DNA from: Ruminococcus_G sp050944415
Lineage (GTDB): Bacteria; Bacillota; Clostridia; Lachnospirales; Lachnospiraceae
DNA length: 64,000 bases
Assembly: GCA_050944415.1 (NCBI GenBank)
Contig: JBMNRA010000004.1
Coordinates: 1 to 64,000 of the forward strand
Reading direction: 5' to 3'
The number at the start of each line of letters is the position of its first letter. The first letter of the stretch is position 1. The notes under the pieces are model-generated. The model did no database searches. It was given only the letters and a program-made list of their open reading frames with translations, and had not been told where the DNA came from. Below are positions 16,802 to 25,370 of this stretch, piece by piece. The position numbers were made by a program, and so were the translations under genes.

Positions 16802-16829
16802 ATTATAACATATCACATACTCTTGTCAA
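16802..16829 (-). promoter_or_regulatory. Promoter of the cobalamin-controlled cbi operon
   Basis: On the minus strand a perfect TTGACA (16829-16824) and a perfect TATAAT (16807-16802) are 16 bases apart, about ten bases before the aptamer begins. No terminator separates it from the end of the SufB-like gene, so read-through from that operon is possible. Confidence 0.8.
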
Positions 16830-16851
16830 GATTTTTTCTCAATAATAAAGA

Positions 16852-17775
16852 TTAGCGCAGAAAACCTTCGATGATTTTCTTCTCAGCTTCCTCCTCAGTA
16901 AGTCCCAGAGTTTTCAGCTTCATAATCTGTTCACCGGCAATCTTTCCGATGGCGGCCTCATGAATCAAAGATGCGTCAATATTTCCTGCAAAAAGTTCCG
17001 GCGCTGCATTTACCGTGCCGTTCTCCGCCAGAATCGCATCACATTCCGAATGCCCGGTACATCTGCAGTTTCCGCTGATTTTAGAATGGTAATCCTGTCT
17101 GGAATTTCCTCTTGCCACGGAACGGGAGATCAGATCCACACCGGAATCTTCTCCTTCCAAAGTCACATCAAATTCACTGACCGCCTGATCTTCCCCGTCA
17201 GTCATCAGACGTTCATGTATAATCAGACGGGCTCTGGCGGCAAGTTTTGCAGTGGTTTTTCGAAACGTACTGTCCACGCCGCCGATCTGCAGTGTGTCCA
17301 TTTCCATAACCGCTTCCTCTCCCAGTTCAATATCCGTCACCGGATCAATTCTCTTGAATCCAGTACCTGTCCCGGTTCCGATATGTTTTTCCTGATATAA
17401 AACATGAGCCCCTTTATCCAGGAAAAAACGATGGATTCCATTATGCTTTGCCATACCGTCATTATCTGTATGTACGCCGCATCCGGCCACAATGGTTACA
17501 TCCGCGCCGGCTCCCACATAAAAATCATTATATACCAGATCATCCACACCGCCATGTGTTACACAGGCGGGAATATAAACCGTTTCCTTTCTGGCCTCGG
17601 GGCTGATGCGGATAACAAGACCAGGAGCATCTTCCTTGGATTCAATCGTAACATGTTTAGAGGACTGCCGTCCCGCACATTGTCCGTTTTCCCGTATGTT
17701 GTAGGCAATTCCTCCATCTGCTTCTCCATCCCAGTCAGATACCGTTTTCAGCATTTCCTTTGTAATCTCGTCCAT
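16852..17775 (-). CDS. sufB: SufB/SufD-family Fe-S cluster scaffold (short, SMS-like)
   Basis: The 307-residue protein is a beta-helix SufBD-family scaffold, much shorter than classical SufB (about 470 residues) and with a single partner. Typical C-terminal features are GNCRCTGHSECDAIL, with three Cys and a His, and SLIHEAAIGKIAGEQ. AGCGVHTDN lies further upstream. The start at 17775 has AGGAGG and overlaps the sufC stop. There is no SufS, SufU or SufD nearby, so this resembles the minimal two-gene SufC/SufB arrangement described as SMS in archaea and anaerobes. It probably builds or holds [4Fe-4S] clusters. Confidence 0.82.
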   Translation of the reverse strand: MDEITKEMLKTVSDWDGEADGGIAYNIRENGQCAGRQSSKHVTIESKEDAPGLVIRISPEARKETVYIPACVTHGGVDDLVYNDFYVGAGADVTIVAGCGVHTDNDGMAKHNGIHRFFLDKGAHVLYQEKHIGTGTGTGFKRIDPVTDIELGEEAVMEMDTLQIGGVDSTFRKTTAKLAARARLIIHERLMTDGEDQAVSEFDVTLEGEDSGVDLISRSVARGNSRQDYHSKISGNCRCTGHSECDAILAENGTVNAAPELFAGNIDASLIHEAAIGKIAGEQIMKLKTLGLTEEEAEKKIIEGFLR

Positions 17776-18512
17776 TATGCGGCACCTCCTTTTTCGCCTT
17801 TGTGCAGCGGACAATTAGTTCCTTTCTCCTCATCCAGCAGACCTGGAAGAACCTCATCTTTATTCCCTGCCATTCTGACCTTTCCGTCAGCGATTACAAT
17901 AATATAGTCAGCAATATCCAGAATTCTCTCCTGATGAGAAATAATCAGAAGCGATTCATGATGATTATTTTTCAGTCTCTGAAAAGCATCAATCAGATTG
18001 GTAAAACTCCACAGATCAATCCCGGCCTCCGGCTCATCAAATACCAGAACTTTCGCTCCTTTTTTTGCAAGAACCGTAGCAATTTCTATACGCTTGCTTT
18101 CGCCGCCGGAAAGACTTCCGTCTACATCCCGGTCAATATATTCCTGGGCACAAAGTCCTACTTCCCCCAGAATACTGCAGAGACGGTCTTCATCCAGCGT
18201 TTCCTGGGAAGCAAGTTCCATCAGATCCCGGACCTTCAGGCCTTTAAAACGAACCGGCTGCTGAAAAGCATATCCAATACCATGACGGGAACGTTCCGTA
18301 ATGTCCCAGTCCGTAATATCTTCTCCATCCAGCAGAATTTTTCCCTGTGTGGGACTGGCAATACCGGCAATTATCTTCGCAATGGAAGTCTTGCCTCCAC
18401 CGTTTGGTCCGGTAATTACAGTCATCTTGCCGTCCGGAACAGTAAAATCAATTTTCTTCAATATCTCCTCCCCTCCGGGGAGCGTCCATTCAATTCCCTT
18501 CAGTTCCAGCAT
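17775..18512 (-). CDS. sufC: Fe-S cluster assembly ATPase SufC
   Basis: The 245-residue ABC ATPase is soluble and has Walker A GPNGGGKTS, Q-loop AFQQPVRF, signature LSGGESKR, Walker B VLVFDEPEAGID and the switch His in IISHQE. LSGGE and EPEAGIDLWSF are SufC hallmarks. It pairs with the SufB-like protein and drives the conformational change for cluster assembly. The start MLELKGIEW at 18512 follows AGGAGG. It overlaps the upstream sigma-like gene by 23 bases and the scaffold gene by one base, implying tight translational coupling. Confidence 0.88.
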   Translation of the reverse strand: MLELKGIEWTLPGGEEILKKIDFTVPDGKMTVITGPNGGGKTSIAKIIAGIASPTQGKILLDGEDITDWDITERSRHGIGYAFQQPVRFKGLKVRDLMELASQETLDEDRLCSILGEVGLCAQEYIDRDVDGSLSGGESKRIEIATVLAKKGAKVLVFDEPEAGIDLWSFTNLIDAFQRLKNNHHESLLIISHQERILDIADYIIVIADGKVRMAGNKDEVLPGLLDEEKGTNCPLHKGEKGGAA

Positions 18513-19149
18513 CTGTTGTACCTCCTTCTTCTCCAGTATCTTCACCAGTCAGTTTTATGATATCTCTTACATTCTCCTCAGAAATTCCCATATCGGCTGC
18601 GATTTCTTCCGGATATACTTTTCGGCCAAGCTCTTTTTCCAACTTCGTAAGACTTTCATCCAGAGCCCGGACCTTTTCCACCATGCTGCGATCCGCCGCC
18701 TGCCATGAAGCCGACCTCTCAGATGCACGGGAAAGTTCCCTGGAAATACATTTCTTAATAACCTCCTCCGGATTGTTCGCACCGACTGCCTCCTGCAGTC
18801 CAAGTATAAGGCCCAGATTTCCTTCCTGAATCAGATCTTCAAGTGCCAGTTCCTTACTGTGATACTTTACCGCTTCCCCGGCGACATAGGAAAGCCAGTA
18901 TCTTTCTTCACTCTGCTCCCCGCCCGTTCCGTCAAGAGACGCGAGATAATCTTCCAGGTATTCCTGCTCCTCCCGGGACAGGCTGTTCTCCTCCCGCTTC
19001 TCAGAAACATAATCCATAATCATGGCAATCTGATCTTCGCTCAGATGTTCCTCTCTGAAAAATTCTTCCACATCCCGTCTTTCGGTCATGGTTCCGGCTC
19101 TCTGAACCATAAAATTCTGAAGTTTTTGCTGAAAAGTATTTTTATCCAT
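18490..19149 (-). CDS. Sigma-70-like protein lacking region 4
   Basis: The 219-residue protein shows partial sigma-70 structure. Residues 105-114, DLIQEGNLGL, match region 2.2, which binds the RNA polymerase clamp. Residues 170-200, with ELGRKVYPEEIAADMGIS, match region 3. The -10-reading region 2.3/2.4 is poorly conserved, and there is no region 4, so -35 recognition is not expected; the tail is acidic and glycine-rich. An alternative is a decoy or modulator that binds the polymerase. The start at 19149 has a GGCGGAG site. It lies 22 bases after the DUF47 gene and overlaps sufC by 23 bases. Its role is unknown. Confidence 0.72.
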   Translation of the reverse strand: MDKNTFQQKLQNFMVQRAGTMTERRDVEEFFREEHLSEDQIAMIMDYVSEKREENSLSREEQEYLEDYLASLDGTGGEQSEERYWLSYVAGEAVKYHSKELALEDLIQEGNLGLILGLQEAVGANNPEEVIKKCISRELSRASERSASWQAADRSMVEKVRALDESLTKLEKELGRKVYPEEIAADMGISEENVRDIIKLTGEDTGEEGGTTDAGTEGN

Positions 19150-19171
19150 CTGTCTCCGCCTTTCTGGCAAA

Positions 19172-19795
19172 TTATGAGTTATTCATTACAACGCTTTCCA
19201 CATCATCTGCCACATGCTCGCAGGCATCCGCACACTTTTCCAGGTAAGTATATATTTCCCTCCAGGCAATGATGTGAAGCAGATCAGAATTATCCATATG
19301 CAGATTCCTCATATTGGAGATATAGAGCTGATCCGCCTCTTCTTCCAGTGTATTGATCCGTATGATATAATCTTTAATTTTTTTCGAACGTCTGAAATTG
19401 GAAAATTCCTGCAGCAGACCGCACACTTCCTCACAACACTGTATGATCACATCCAGCATATCAACCGCTTCCGGTTTAATGACCTGCACGTTATTCATAT
19501 AAACGCGGATGAAAACTTCTTCAATCTTATCTGTCATCTCATCTATATTATGACTGAGAGATGATATATCCTCCCTCTCAATGGGGGTGATAAATGCTTT
19601 TGCCAGTTTATCCGTAAGCTGATGCTTTTTTTCATCAGCTTCATGCTCAATCTTATGTATTTCACTGAGCTTTTCAGACATATCTTCCGCTTTGAAATCT
19701 GTAAGAAACTTCTTCAGAAGATAGGCTGCCTGACAGGAAAGCTTTGCACACTCCACAAAATTATCAAAATAAAAAGAGTCCTGTTTCTTAGCCAT
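19172..19795 (-). CDS. DUF47 (PhoU-like) family protein
   Basis: The 207-residue protein is predicted to be all helical. It has the DUF47/PhoU-like pattern, including IEHEADEKKH near residue 49 and NIDEMTDKIEEVF near residue 85. DUF47 genes usually sit directly beside PiT phosphate permeases and are thought to control them. That is the case here: the gene begins 29 bases after the permease ends. The start at 19795 follows AAAGGAG. Confidence 0.87.
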   Translation of the reverse strand: MAKKQDSFYFDNFVECAKLSCQAAYLLKKFLTDFKAEDMSEKLSEIHKIEHEADEKKHQLTDKLAKAFITPIEREDISSLSHNIDEMTDKIEEVFIRVYMNNVQVIKPEAVDMLDVIIQCCEEVCGLLQEFSNFRRSKKIKDYIIRINTLEEEADQLYISNMRNLHMDNSDLLHIIAWREIYTYLEKCADACEHVADDVESVVMNNS

Positions 19796-19824
19796 CTTTA
19801 CCGCTCCTTTATCTAAGAATTATA

Positions 19825-20877
19825 CTACAGCAGAATCATAAACAATTTTGCCATCACAAAACTGATGATTCCGCAGCCGGGAAATGTAAAAATCCAGGTC
19901 AGCATCATATCTTTGACTACGTTAAAATTAATCGCCGTGATTCTCTTTACTGCCCCAACTCCCATAATCGCACTGGTTTTGGTGTGGGTCGTTGATACGG
20001 GAATACCAAACAGGCTGGACAGCAGCAGACAGAGCGCACCTGCCAGATCCGCTGAAAATCCCTGATAACGTTCCAGCTTTACCATGTCCATTCCCACGGA
20101 TTTAATAATTTTTTCACCGCCTACACTGGTACCCAGGCCCATAACCACACTGCAGATCATCATCAGCCAGATGGGAATTTCCATTCCGCTGACAGAGCTC
20201 TGACCGTTGGAAAATGCCAGGCCCAGAAAAAGTACGCCGATAAATTTCTGTCCGTCCTGAGCTCCATGCATGAAACTCATCGCAGCTGCGCCTACGATCT
20301 GTGCACCTGCAAAAAAACGGTTGGCGCTTCTTCGCTCCACATTCTGACATAGAATCGTAATGATTTTGCAGATTACCCAGCCTGTGATAAATCCCAGCGC
20401 CAGACTGAGGACCAGACCATACAGCACTTTCACCCATTCGGCACCGTTAATTCCGCCAATTCCGTGTTGTATGGCAATGGCTGCGCCGGACAGACCGGCA
20501 ATCAGACTGTGGCTCTCACTGGTGGGTATCCCCAGAAAAGAGGCTCCTACACTGTAAACCACGATGGACAGCAGCGCGGCACACAATGCAACTAGCGCTT
20601 CGTCTGTGTGGTTGCCGAAATCTACCATATTACTGATGGTTGACGCAACCGAACTGTTAATCTGAGTCATAACAAAAACTCCAAGGAAATTAAAAAGTGC
20701 GCTCATCCAGATAGCGGAACGTGCCCGCATGCACCTGGTCGTGACACAGGTTGCAATTGCATTGGGAGCATCTGTCCATCCGTTGACGAAAATAACCCCC
20801 AAAGTCAGAAGCATTGTTATTGCCAGAACCGGATTCCCCGGTATCTGCTGTAGAAGACTGATAAACGATATATCCAT
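19825..20877 (-). CDS. pit: PiT-family inorganic phosphate permease
   Basis: The 350-residue membrane protein has about ten hydrophobic segments and the two PiT signature repeats: FVNGWTDAPNAIATCV near the N terminus, and GIPVSTTHTKTSAIMGVG near the C terminus. SFMHGAQDGQKFIGV marks the second half. It imports phosphate with a proton or sodium ion. It is adjacent to its probable regulator (DUF47) and downstream of the KtrAB genes. It ends with TAG. Confidence 0.92.
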   Translation of the reverse strand: MDISFISLLQQIPGNPVLAITMLLTLGVIFVNGWTDAPNAIATCVTTRCMRARSAIWMSALFNFLGVFVMTQINSSVASTISNMVDFGNHTDEALVALCAALLSIVVYSVGASFLGIPTSESHSLIAGLSGAAIAIQHGIGGINGAEWVKVLYGLVLSLALGFITGWVICKIITILCQNVERRSANRFFAGAQIVGAAAMSFMHGAQDGQKFIGVLFLGLAFSNGQSSVSGMEIPIWLMMICSVVMGLGTSVGGEKIIKSVGMDMVKLERYQGFSADLAGALCLLLSSLFGIPVSTTHTKTSAIMGVGAVKRITAINFNVVKDMMLTWIFTFPGCGIISFVMAKLFMILL

Positions 20878-20903
20878 AGTTGAAAAATTTCCTCCTGTGT
20901 CTC

Positions 20904-21569
20904 TCAGATGGAGTTTTCAAAGTCATCCAGATTGTTGACATTTCCGATTACCACAATAATATCGCCCTTCATAAAACGGTGAGACGGTGAGACTTCAATC
21001 GTCGTCTCATCTCCATTTTCCAGCGCAATAATATTCAGACCGTACTGCGGTCTGAACTGCAGTTCTTCAATACTTTTCCCCAGCAGTTCATCCGGCACCT
21101 GAATCTGCCGGATTTCAACGCTGTTGTCCAGAGAAACATAGTCAAGAAAACTGTTGGAAACCAGACGCTTGCCAAGCCGGAGCGCCATATCTCTCTCCGG
21201 ATATACCACATCCGCGCCTATTTTCTGCAATACGGCTCCCTGCTCCTGACTGGTTGCTTTTGCAATGACTCTGGGTACTTTAAGCTCCAGTACACTCATG
21301 GTAGTCAGAATGCTGACGTCTACTTTTTCTCCAATACAGACCACCACAACATCACAATTCTGAATTCCCACTTCTCTGAGCGTTTCAATGCTCAGATTTC
21401 CGCATACGAAGGCATACTCCGTATACTGCCGCATTTCTTTTACTTTTTCTTCATCTTTGTCTACTACAATTACTTCTTTCCCGGAATTTGCCAGTGTAAC
21501 GGCCAGAGCTGTCCCGAAGCGGCCCAGACCGATGACACCGTATGATAAAGATTCCTCTTTTTTTTTCAT
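20904..21569 (-). CDS. ktrA: Potassium channel regulatory subunit (KtrA/TrkA type)
   Basis: The 221-residue protein has one RCK unit: an N-terminal Rossmann domain with GLGRFGTALAVTL and the adenosine-binding acid in VIVVDKDEEKV, followed by a TrkA-C domain from about residue 135. It gates the membrane subunit encoded 24 bases upstream, with ATP/ADP, NAD(H) or cyclic di-AMP as known ligands of the family. One RCK unit is the KtrA/CtrC form rather than E. coli TrkA, which has two. Confidence 0.9.
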   Translation of the reverse strand: MKKKEESLSYGVIGLGRFGTALAVTLANSGKEVIVVDKDEEKVKEMRQYTEYAFVCGNLSIETLREVGIQNCDVVVVCIGEKVDVSILTTMSVLELKVPRVIAKATSQEQGAVLQKIGADVVYPERDMALRLGKRLVSNSFLDYVSLDNSVEIRQIQVPDELLGKSIEELQFRPQYGLNIIALENGDETTIEVSPSHRFMKGDIIVVIGNVNNLDDFENSI

Positions 21570-21593
21570 CGAACTTCTCTCCTATAATATCTT

Positions 21594-22898
21594 TTAACCA
21601 ATAGCAATATTTTCTTCTGTGTAACGTGTATTGGGTTCCGGATGATTAATCCACATGGTAAGCAGCGTCATCGCGCCCAGCCGTCCGATAAACATTACCA
21701 GAATAATAACCAGTTTTCCGGCATCACACAGATCCGGTGTAATTCCTGTGGAAAGTCCCACAGTACCGAATGCGGAAACTACTTCAAAAAGGATCTGAAC
21801 AAAGGTACATTCCGGTTCCAGTACGCACATCAGAAAAGTTGCAACACATACAACTGCCAATGAAAGAATTGTGATCGCGTATGCCTTGGATACATTCTGC
21901 TTTGAGATACTTCTCCGGAAAGCGCCCACATTTTTCTTGGAAAACATACTCCTTACCGCCTGGAACATTACAAAAAACGTACTGGTTTTAATACCGCCTC
22001 CCGTGGAGCCCGGAGACGCACCGATAAACATCAGTATAATCAGTACAAAAAGTCCGGCGTTCGTAAATTTCCCGATCGGATAAGTTGAAAAACCGGCCGT
22101 CCTGGCTGAAACGCTGTGAAAAAATGCTCCCATCCAGGTCACATTCTCGGTCATTTTCAGCAAAAGAGTTCCCACAACAAGAAGCACGACTGTCGTAACG
22201 ATAACTACTTTAGAATGAAGCGACAATCTGCGGAACCTCTTCTGTTTCAGAACATCCAGGATAACCAGAAAACCCAGCCCTCCGAATATAATCAGAAAAC
22301 AGGTTGTCATGTTCAGCAGTACATCCGTCTGATAGGGAATCAGATTCCGCAGTCCTCCCAGAATATCAAAACCGGAATTGTTGAATGCCGCGATAGAATG
22401 AAAAATACTGATTCCAAGAGCATGTACCGGCGGATAATCCTGAATAAAGACAATGAAACTCAACACAGCCCCGGCGCCCTCAAAACAGAGCGTCATAAGG
22501 AGAACCGCTTTTACCAGCTTTACCAGACCTTTATAATTATCCACATTAAGGGCTTCTTTTATCAGAAGCCGGCTTTTAATTCCCACACGTTTGCCCGCTG
22601 CAATAATCAGGCCTGCTCCTACAGAAGTCACACCAAGTCCGCCGATCTGTATCAGCGCAGCTACCACTCCCTGACCGAAGGCAGTAAAATGATCCGCTGT
22701 ATCTATGGCAATCAATCCTGTCACACAGACGGCACTGGTAGAAGTAAACAATGCATCAACAAAAGAAACTTCTGCACCGTCTTTTACAGAAAAGGGCAGC
22801 AAAAGCGCCAGTGCGCCAATCAGAATCACCGAGGCGAATCCCATGGTAATCAATCGTCCCGGAGGCTGACGTTTTAAAAAAATTATCAAACTCCTCAT
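21594..22898 (-). CDS. ktrB: Potassium channel membrane subunit (KtrB/TrkH type)
   Basis: The 434-residue membrane protein has four loop repeats carrying selectivity-filter glycines, for example TSTSAVCVTGL, AFNNSGFDILG, SARTAGFST and SAFGTVGLSTG. It forms the K+ path with KtrA. I start at MRSLIIFL (22898): the longer open frame to 22976 would overlap the preceding gene, and a purine-rich AAGGAAG site is present. It follows the unknown membrane gene by 17 bases. Confidence 0.9.
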   Translation of the reverse strand: MRSLIIFLKRQPPGRLITMGFASVILIGALALLLPFSVKDGAEVSFVDALFTSTSAVCVTGLIAIDTADHFTAFGQGVVAALIQIGGLGVTSVGAGLIIAAGKRVGIKSRLLIKEALNVDNYKGLVKLVKAVLLMTLCFEGAGAVLSFIVFIQDYPPVHALGISIFHSIAAFNNSGFDILGGLRNLIPYQTDVLLNMTTCFLIIFGGLGFLVILDVLKQKRFRRLSLHSKVVIVTTVVLLVVGTLLLKMTENVTWMGAFFHSVSARTAGFSTYPIGKFTNAGLFVLIILMFIGASPGSTGGGIKTSTFFVMFQAVRSMFSKKNVGAFRRSISKQNVSKAYAITILSLAVVCVATFLMCVLEPECTFVQILFEVVSAFGTVGLSTGITPDLCDAGKLVIILVMFIGRLGAMTLLTMWINHPEPNTRYTEENIAIG

Positions 22899-22915
22899 TT
22901 TTCTACTTCCTTTTT

Positions 22916-23368
22916 TCAGTATTCCAGATTTGTTTTTTCCCGGATTCTCCTTCCCTTTTTTCCATCCTTCTTCCATTGAATCAGCAGTTCATCCAGAAAC
23001 CTGGACGAAGGGTAATGGCTTGACAAAAGGCACGCAAAAAAAGCTCTCCTCAGATAACTCCATAAAGAGAAGCTTAACCATACCGAAAAAAATAAATGTA
23101 TCACTACTGAAATTTTCAGAATATCTTCTTTTATACGCCGCATACTGACAACATTAACCCGCGGCTCAGCGGCAACGTCCTTATGAAAAGAGCTGCTGTC
23201 AGAATCTATGTAAAATGCATGTTCACTCTGACTGAAACCCTCATTTTCAAATTTCATCCCCGGTTCCGCCCAGAGGTCTGCATTCATCACAAATAAATTT
23301 ATAAAAAGAAAAACCCAGACCAGGGTAATACTTAACAGCTTCCCCCTCGTGTCAGGCCTGCCACTCAT
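22916..23368 (-). CDS. Unknown two-helix membrane protein, first gene of the K+/phosphate/Suf run
   Basis: I do not recognise this 150-residue protein. It has a signal-anchor-like helix at about residues 11-34, an external segment rich in Ser, Asp and Glu, a second helix at about 85-112 and a basic C-terminal tail. A good promoter and a GAGAGGAAGG site precede the ATG at 23368. It ends 17 bases before ktrB. Its position suggests co-expression with potassium uptake, but no function is implied by sequence. Confidence 0.65.
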   Translation of the reverse strand: MSGRPDTRGKLLSITLVWVFLFINLFVMNADLWAEPGMKFENEGFSQSEHAFYIDSDSSSFHKDVAAEPRVNVVSMRRIKEDILKISVVIHLFFSVWLSFSLWSYLRRAFFACLLSSHYPSSRFLDELLIQWKKDGKKGRRIREKTNLEY

Positions 23369-23402
23369 TTCTTTATCCTTCCTCTCTGCAAGAGATGGTA
23401 TA

Positions 23403-23431
23403 AAGATATCATTAATAATTCAAAAAGTCAA
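23403..23431 (-). promoter_or_regulatory. Promoter of the K+/phosphate/Suf gene run
   Basis: On the minus strand TTGACT (23431-23426) and TATCTT (23408-23403) are 17 bases apart, facing the unknown membrane protein gene. Confidence 0.65.
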
Positions 23432-23437
23432 TACAGC

Positions 23438-23466
23438 TTGACAAGGGCGCTCCACTTTCATACAAT
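23438..23466 (+). promoter_or_regulatory. Promoter of the TetR regulator gene
   Basis: TTGACA at 23438-23443 and TACAAT at 23461-23466 have an ideal 17-base spacer. It starts only six bases from the -35 box of the divergent promoter, so a repressor bound here could affect both. A palindrome, ATTATATAAT, lies downstream. Confidence 0.75.
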
Positions 23467-23520
23467 ACATTCAGTACCATACACATTGTTCTATATTATA
23501 TAATGCTGAAGGAGTTTCTT

Positions 23521-24084
23521 ATGGACAGACGCCAGAAAAAAACAAGAGCTGCTATCTTCGCAGCATTTACCGTTCTGTTATCCGGAAAAAATTACAATAA
23601 AATTACCGTACAGGAAATTATAGATACCGCAGATGTGGGGCGCACCACTTTTTATGCCCATTTTGAAACGAAGGATGATCTGCTCAAAGAGCTGTGCGAA
23701 GAATTGTTCGGCCATATCATCGGAGCTGCCATGGACTGCAGCCACACCCATGGACTGTATACTGACGGAAATACGCCAAATTCCGTTTTCTGCCATCTGC
23801 TGCAGCATCTGCAGGAAAATGATAATAATATCCTGGAACTGCTGTCCTGTGAAAGCAGCGAAATCTTTCTGCGCTACTTTAAAGACAGCCTGAACATTCT
23901 GATCCAGAACCAGTTTGTAAATCAGAACCGCCGGCATAATAAGGAAATACCCTCTGATTTTCTGGTAAATCACATCTCCGGCAGTTTTGTGGAGATGGTA
24001 CTTTGGTGGATTAAGGGCGGTATGAAACAGACTCCCGAAAAACTGGACCGCTATTTTCGTGCCGTTATCGAACCTGTGCTGTAA
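23521..24084 (+). CDS. TetR/AcrR-family transcriptional regulator
   Basis: The 187-residue protein has an N-terminal helix-turn-helix with ITVQEIIDTADVGRTTFYAHF, the TetR signature, followed by a ligand-binding all-helical domain of unknown specificity. I start at 23521, eight bases after AAGGAG; the in-frame ATG at 23503 precedes that site. It is divergent from the K+/phosphate/Suf run and convergent with apbE, so its target could be itself, the divergent run, or elsewhere. Confidence 0.88.
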   Translation: MDRRQKKTRAAIFAAFTVLLSGKNYNKITVQEIIDTADVGRTTFYAHFETKDDLLKELCEELFGHIIGAAMDCSHTHGLYTDGNTPNSVFCHLLQHLQENDNNILELLSCESSEIFLRYFKDSLNILIQNQFVNQNRRHNKEIPSDFLVNHISGSFVEMVLWWIKGGMKQTPEKLDRYFRAVIEPVL

Positions 24085-24124
24085 AAATACACTTTATAAA
24101 AGGCGAAAGAAAGCATATCCCTTA

Positions 24125-25144
24125 TCAGGTAATAATATGCATCTGTGCGCTGGCAAAGCTGTCACTTAACTCAAATCTGTCCTGTATACCTTCTGTCAGC
24201 CGGATCTGTCCGTCCTTCGTAATCAGGATCATATCGAAATCCCGATGATTTCTCCAGTAATCTTCTGCCCCGCTTACCCCTTTAACAAACATGGAAGTAG
24301 AAAGAGCATCTCCCATCTTTCCCTCTTTTGCTATTATGGTCACCGATGCCAGTTCGTTGTCTACAGGATATCCTGTCTCCGGATCAATGATATGCCCGTA
24401 TTCTTTGCCGTCCTCACCGATAAAATAGCGTTCGTAATTACCGGAAGTTACAACGGCACAGTCTGATTCTTTCAGGACACCCACATATCCTTCTCCAAAA
24501 GGATTCCGTATGCCGATTCTCCAGTCGTCTCCGTCTGTTTTAGAGCCCACCGCCTGAATATTGCCGCCGATGTTAAGCAGGGCGGATGTAATTCCTTCCT
24601 TTTTCAGAACTTCAGCCGCAAGATCACCGGCATATCCTTTTCCAACGGCTCCCAGATCCATCTCCATCCCTTCCGGAAGCCGTATCTGTCTGCCATCTGC
24701 CTCAACCCGTCTGTAATCCACGTACTGCAGCAGAGTATTCAACTCTGCCTGATCGGGAATCCGGTTTTCATCCGCAGTAAATCCCCATGCCCTCAGCACA
24801 GGATAGATCGTCGGTTCCAGCGCGCCTCCCGTCTCATCTGCCATGTCAAGAGCAAAGCGGATAATCTCCGCCGTATCTTCACTGACTGTCACTGGGGTAC
24901 CGTTACTGTGATTAATTTTATATATCTCACTGCCCGTATCTGTCACGGACCATTCGCTTTCCAGTTTTTCAATTTCCGCCTGCGCCTCCTGCAATGCCTG
25001 CTGTGCATCTTCCCCGTAACCTTCAAAAGTCATGTATGTATCCATAGCGAAAAAACTCACCTGACTTTCCCCATTCTTTGAAGAACATGCCGTCTGACAA
25101 ATTGTGCACAGAAGCAGAAAAACTGTCATTATTTTTTTCTTCAT
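24125..25144 (-). CDS. apbE: FAD:protein FMN transferase (lipoprotein)
   Basis: The 339-residue protein starts with a lipoprotein signal and lipobox QTAC (residues 17-20), so it should be anchored outside the membrane. ApbE attaches FMN covalently to Thr or Ser in target flavoproteins such as RnfG/NqrC and FMN_bind domain proteins. Family motifs are visible: AMDTYM, LGAVGKGYA, NIGGNI, TSGNYERYF, HIIDPETGYP and DALSTSMF. None of the usual target proteins lies in the window. The gene is monocistronic, and a weak ribosome site precedes the ATG. Confidence 0.9.
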   Translation of the reverse strand: MKKKIMTVFLLLCTICQTACSSKNGESQVSFFAMDTYMTFEGYGEDAQQALQEAQAEIEKLESEWSVTDTGSEIYKINHSNGTPVTVSEDTAEIIRFALDMADETGGALEPTIYPVLRAWGFTADENRIPDQAELNTLLQYVDYRRVEADGRQIRLPEGMEMDLGAVGKGYAGDLAAEVLKKEGITSALLNIGGNIQAVGSKTDGDDWRIGIRNPFGEGYVGVLKESDCAVVTSGNYERYFIGEDGKEYGHIIDPETGYPVDNELASVTIIAKEGKMGDALSTSMFVKGVSGAEDYWRNHRDFDMILITKDGQIRLTEGIQDRFELSDSFASAQMHIIT

Positions 25145-25370
25145 TTTTCACTGCCACTGCCTTTTAAAATTTCAGCTTATTTGACTGCGGCTGAATTCGC
25201 AGGGGAAAACCCTATAAAATTGTATCATATTCGTCAATGCTGTCAATATCCGCTGCATTTTTACACGGAATAAAAAATCCTCTTTCGCAAATTTATCACA
25301 TTTTCTCTTGATTATTGTCCGAAAATCTGTTTTTATATAATAAGAAAAACAAATAAAAGAGGTGCATGAG

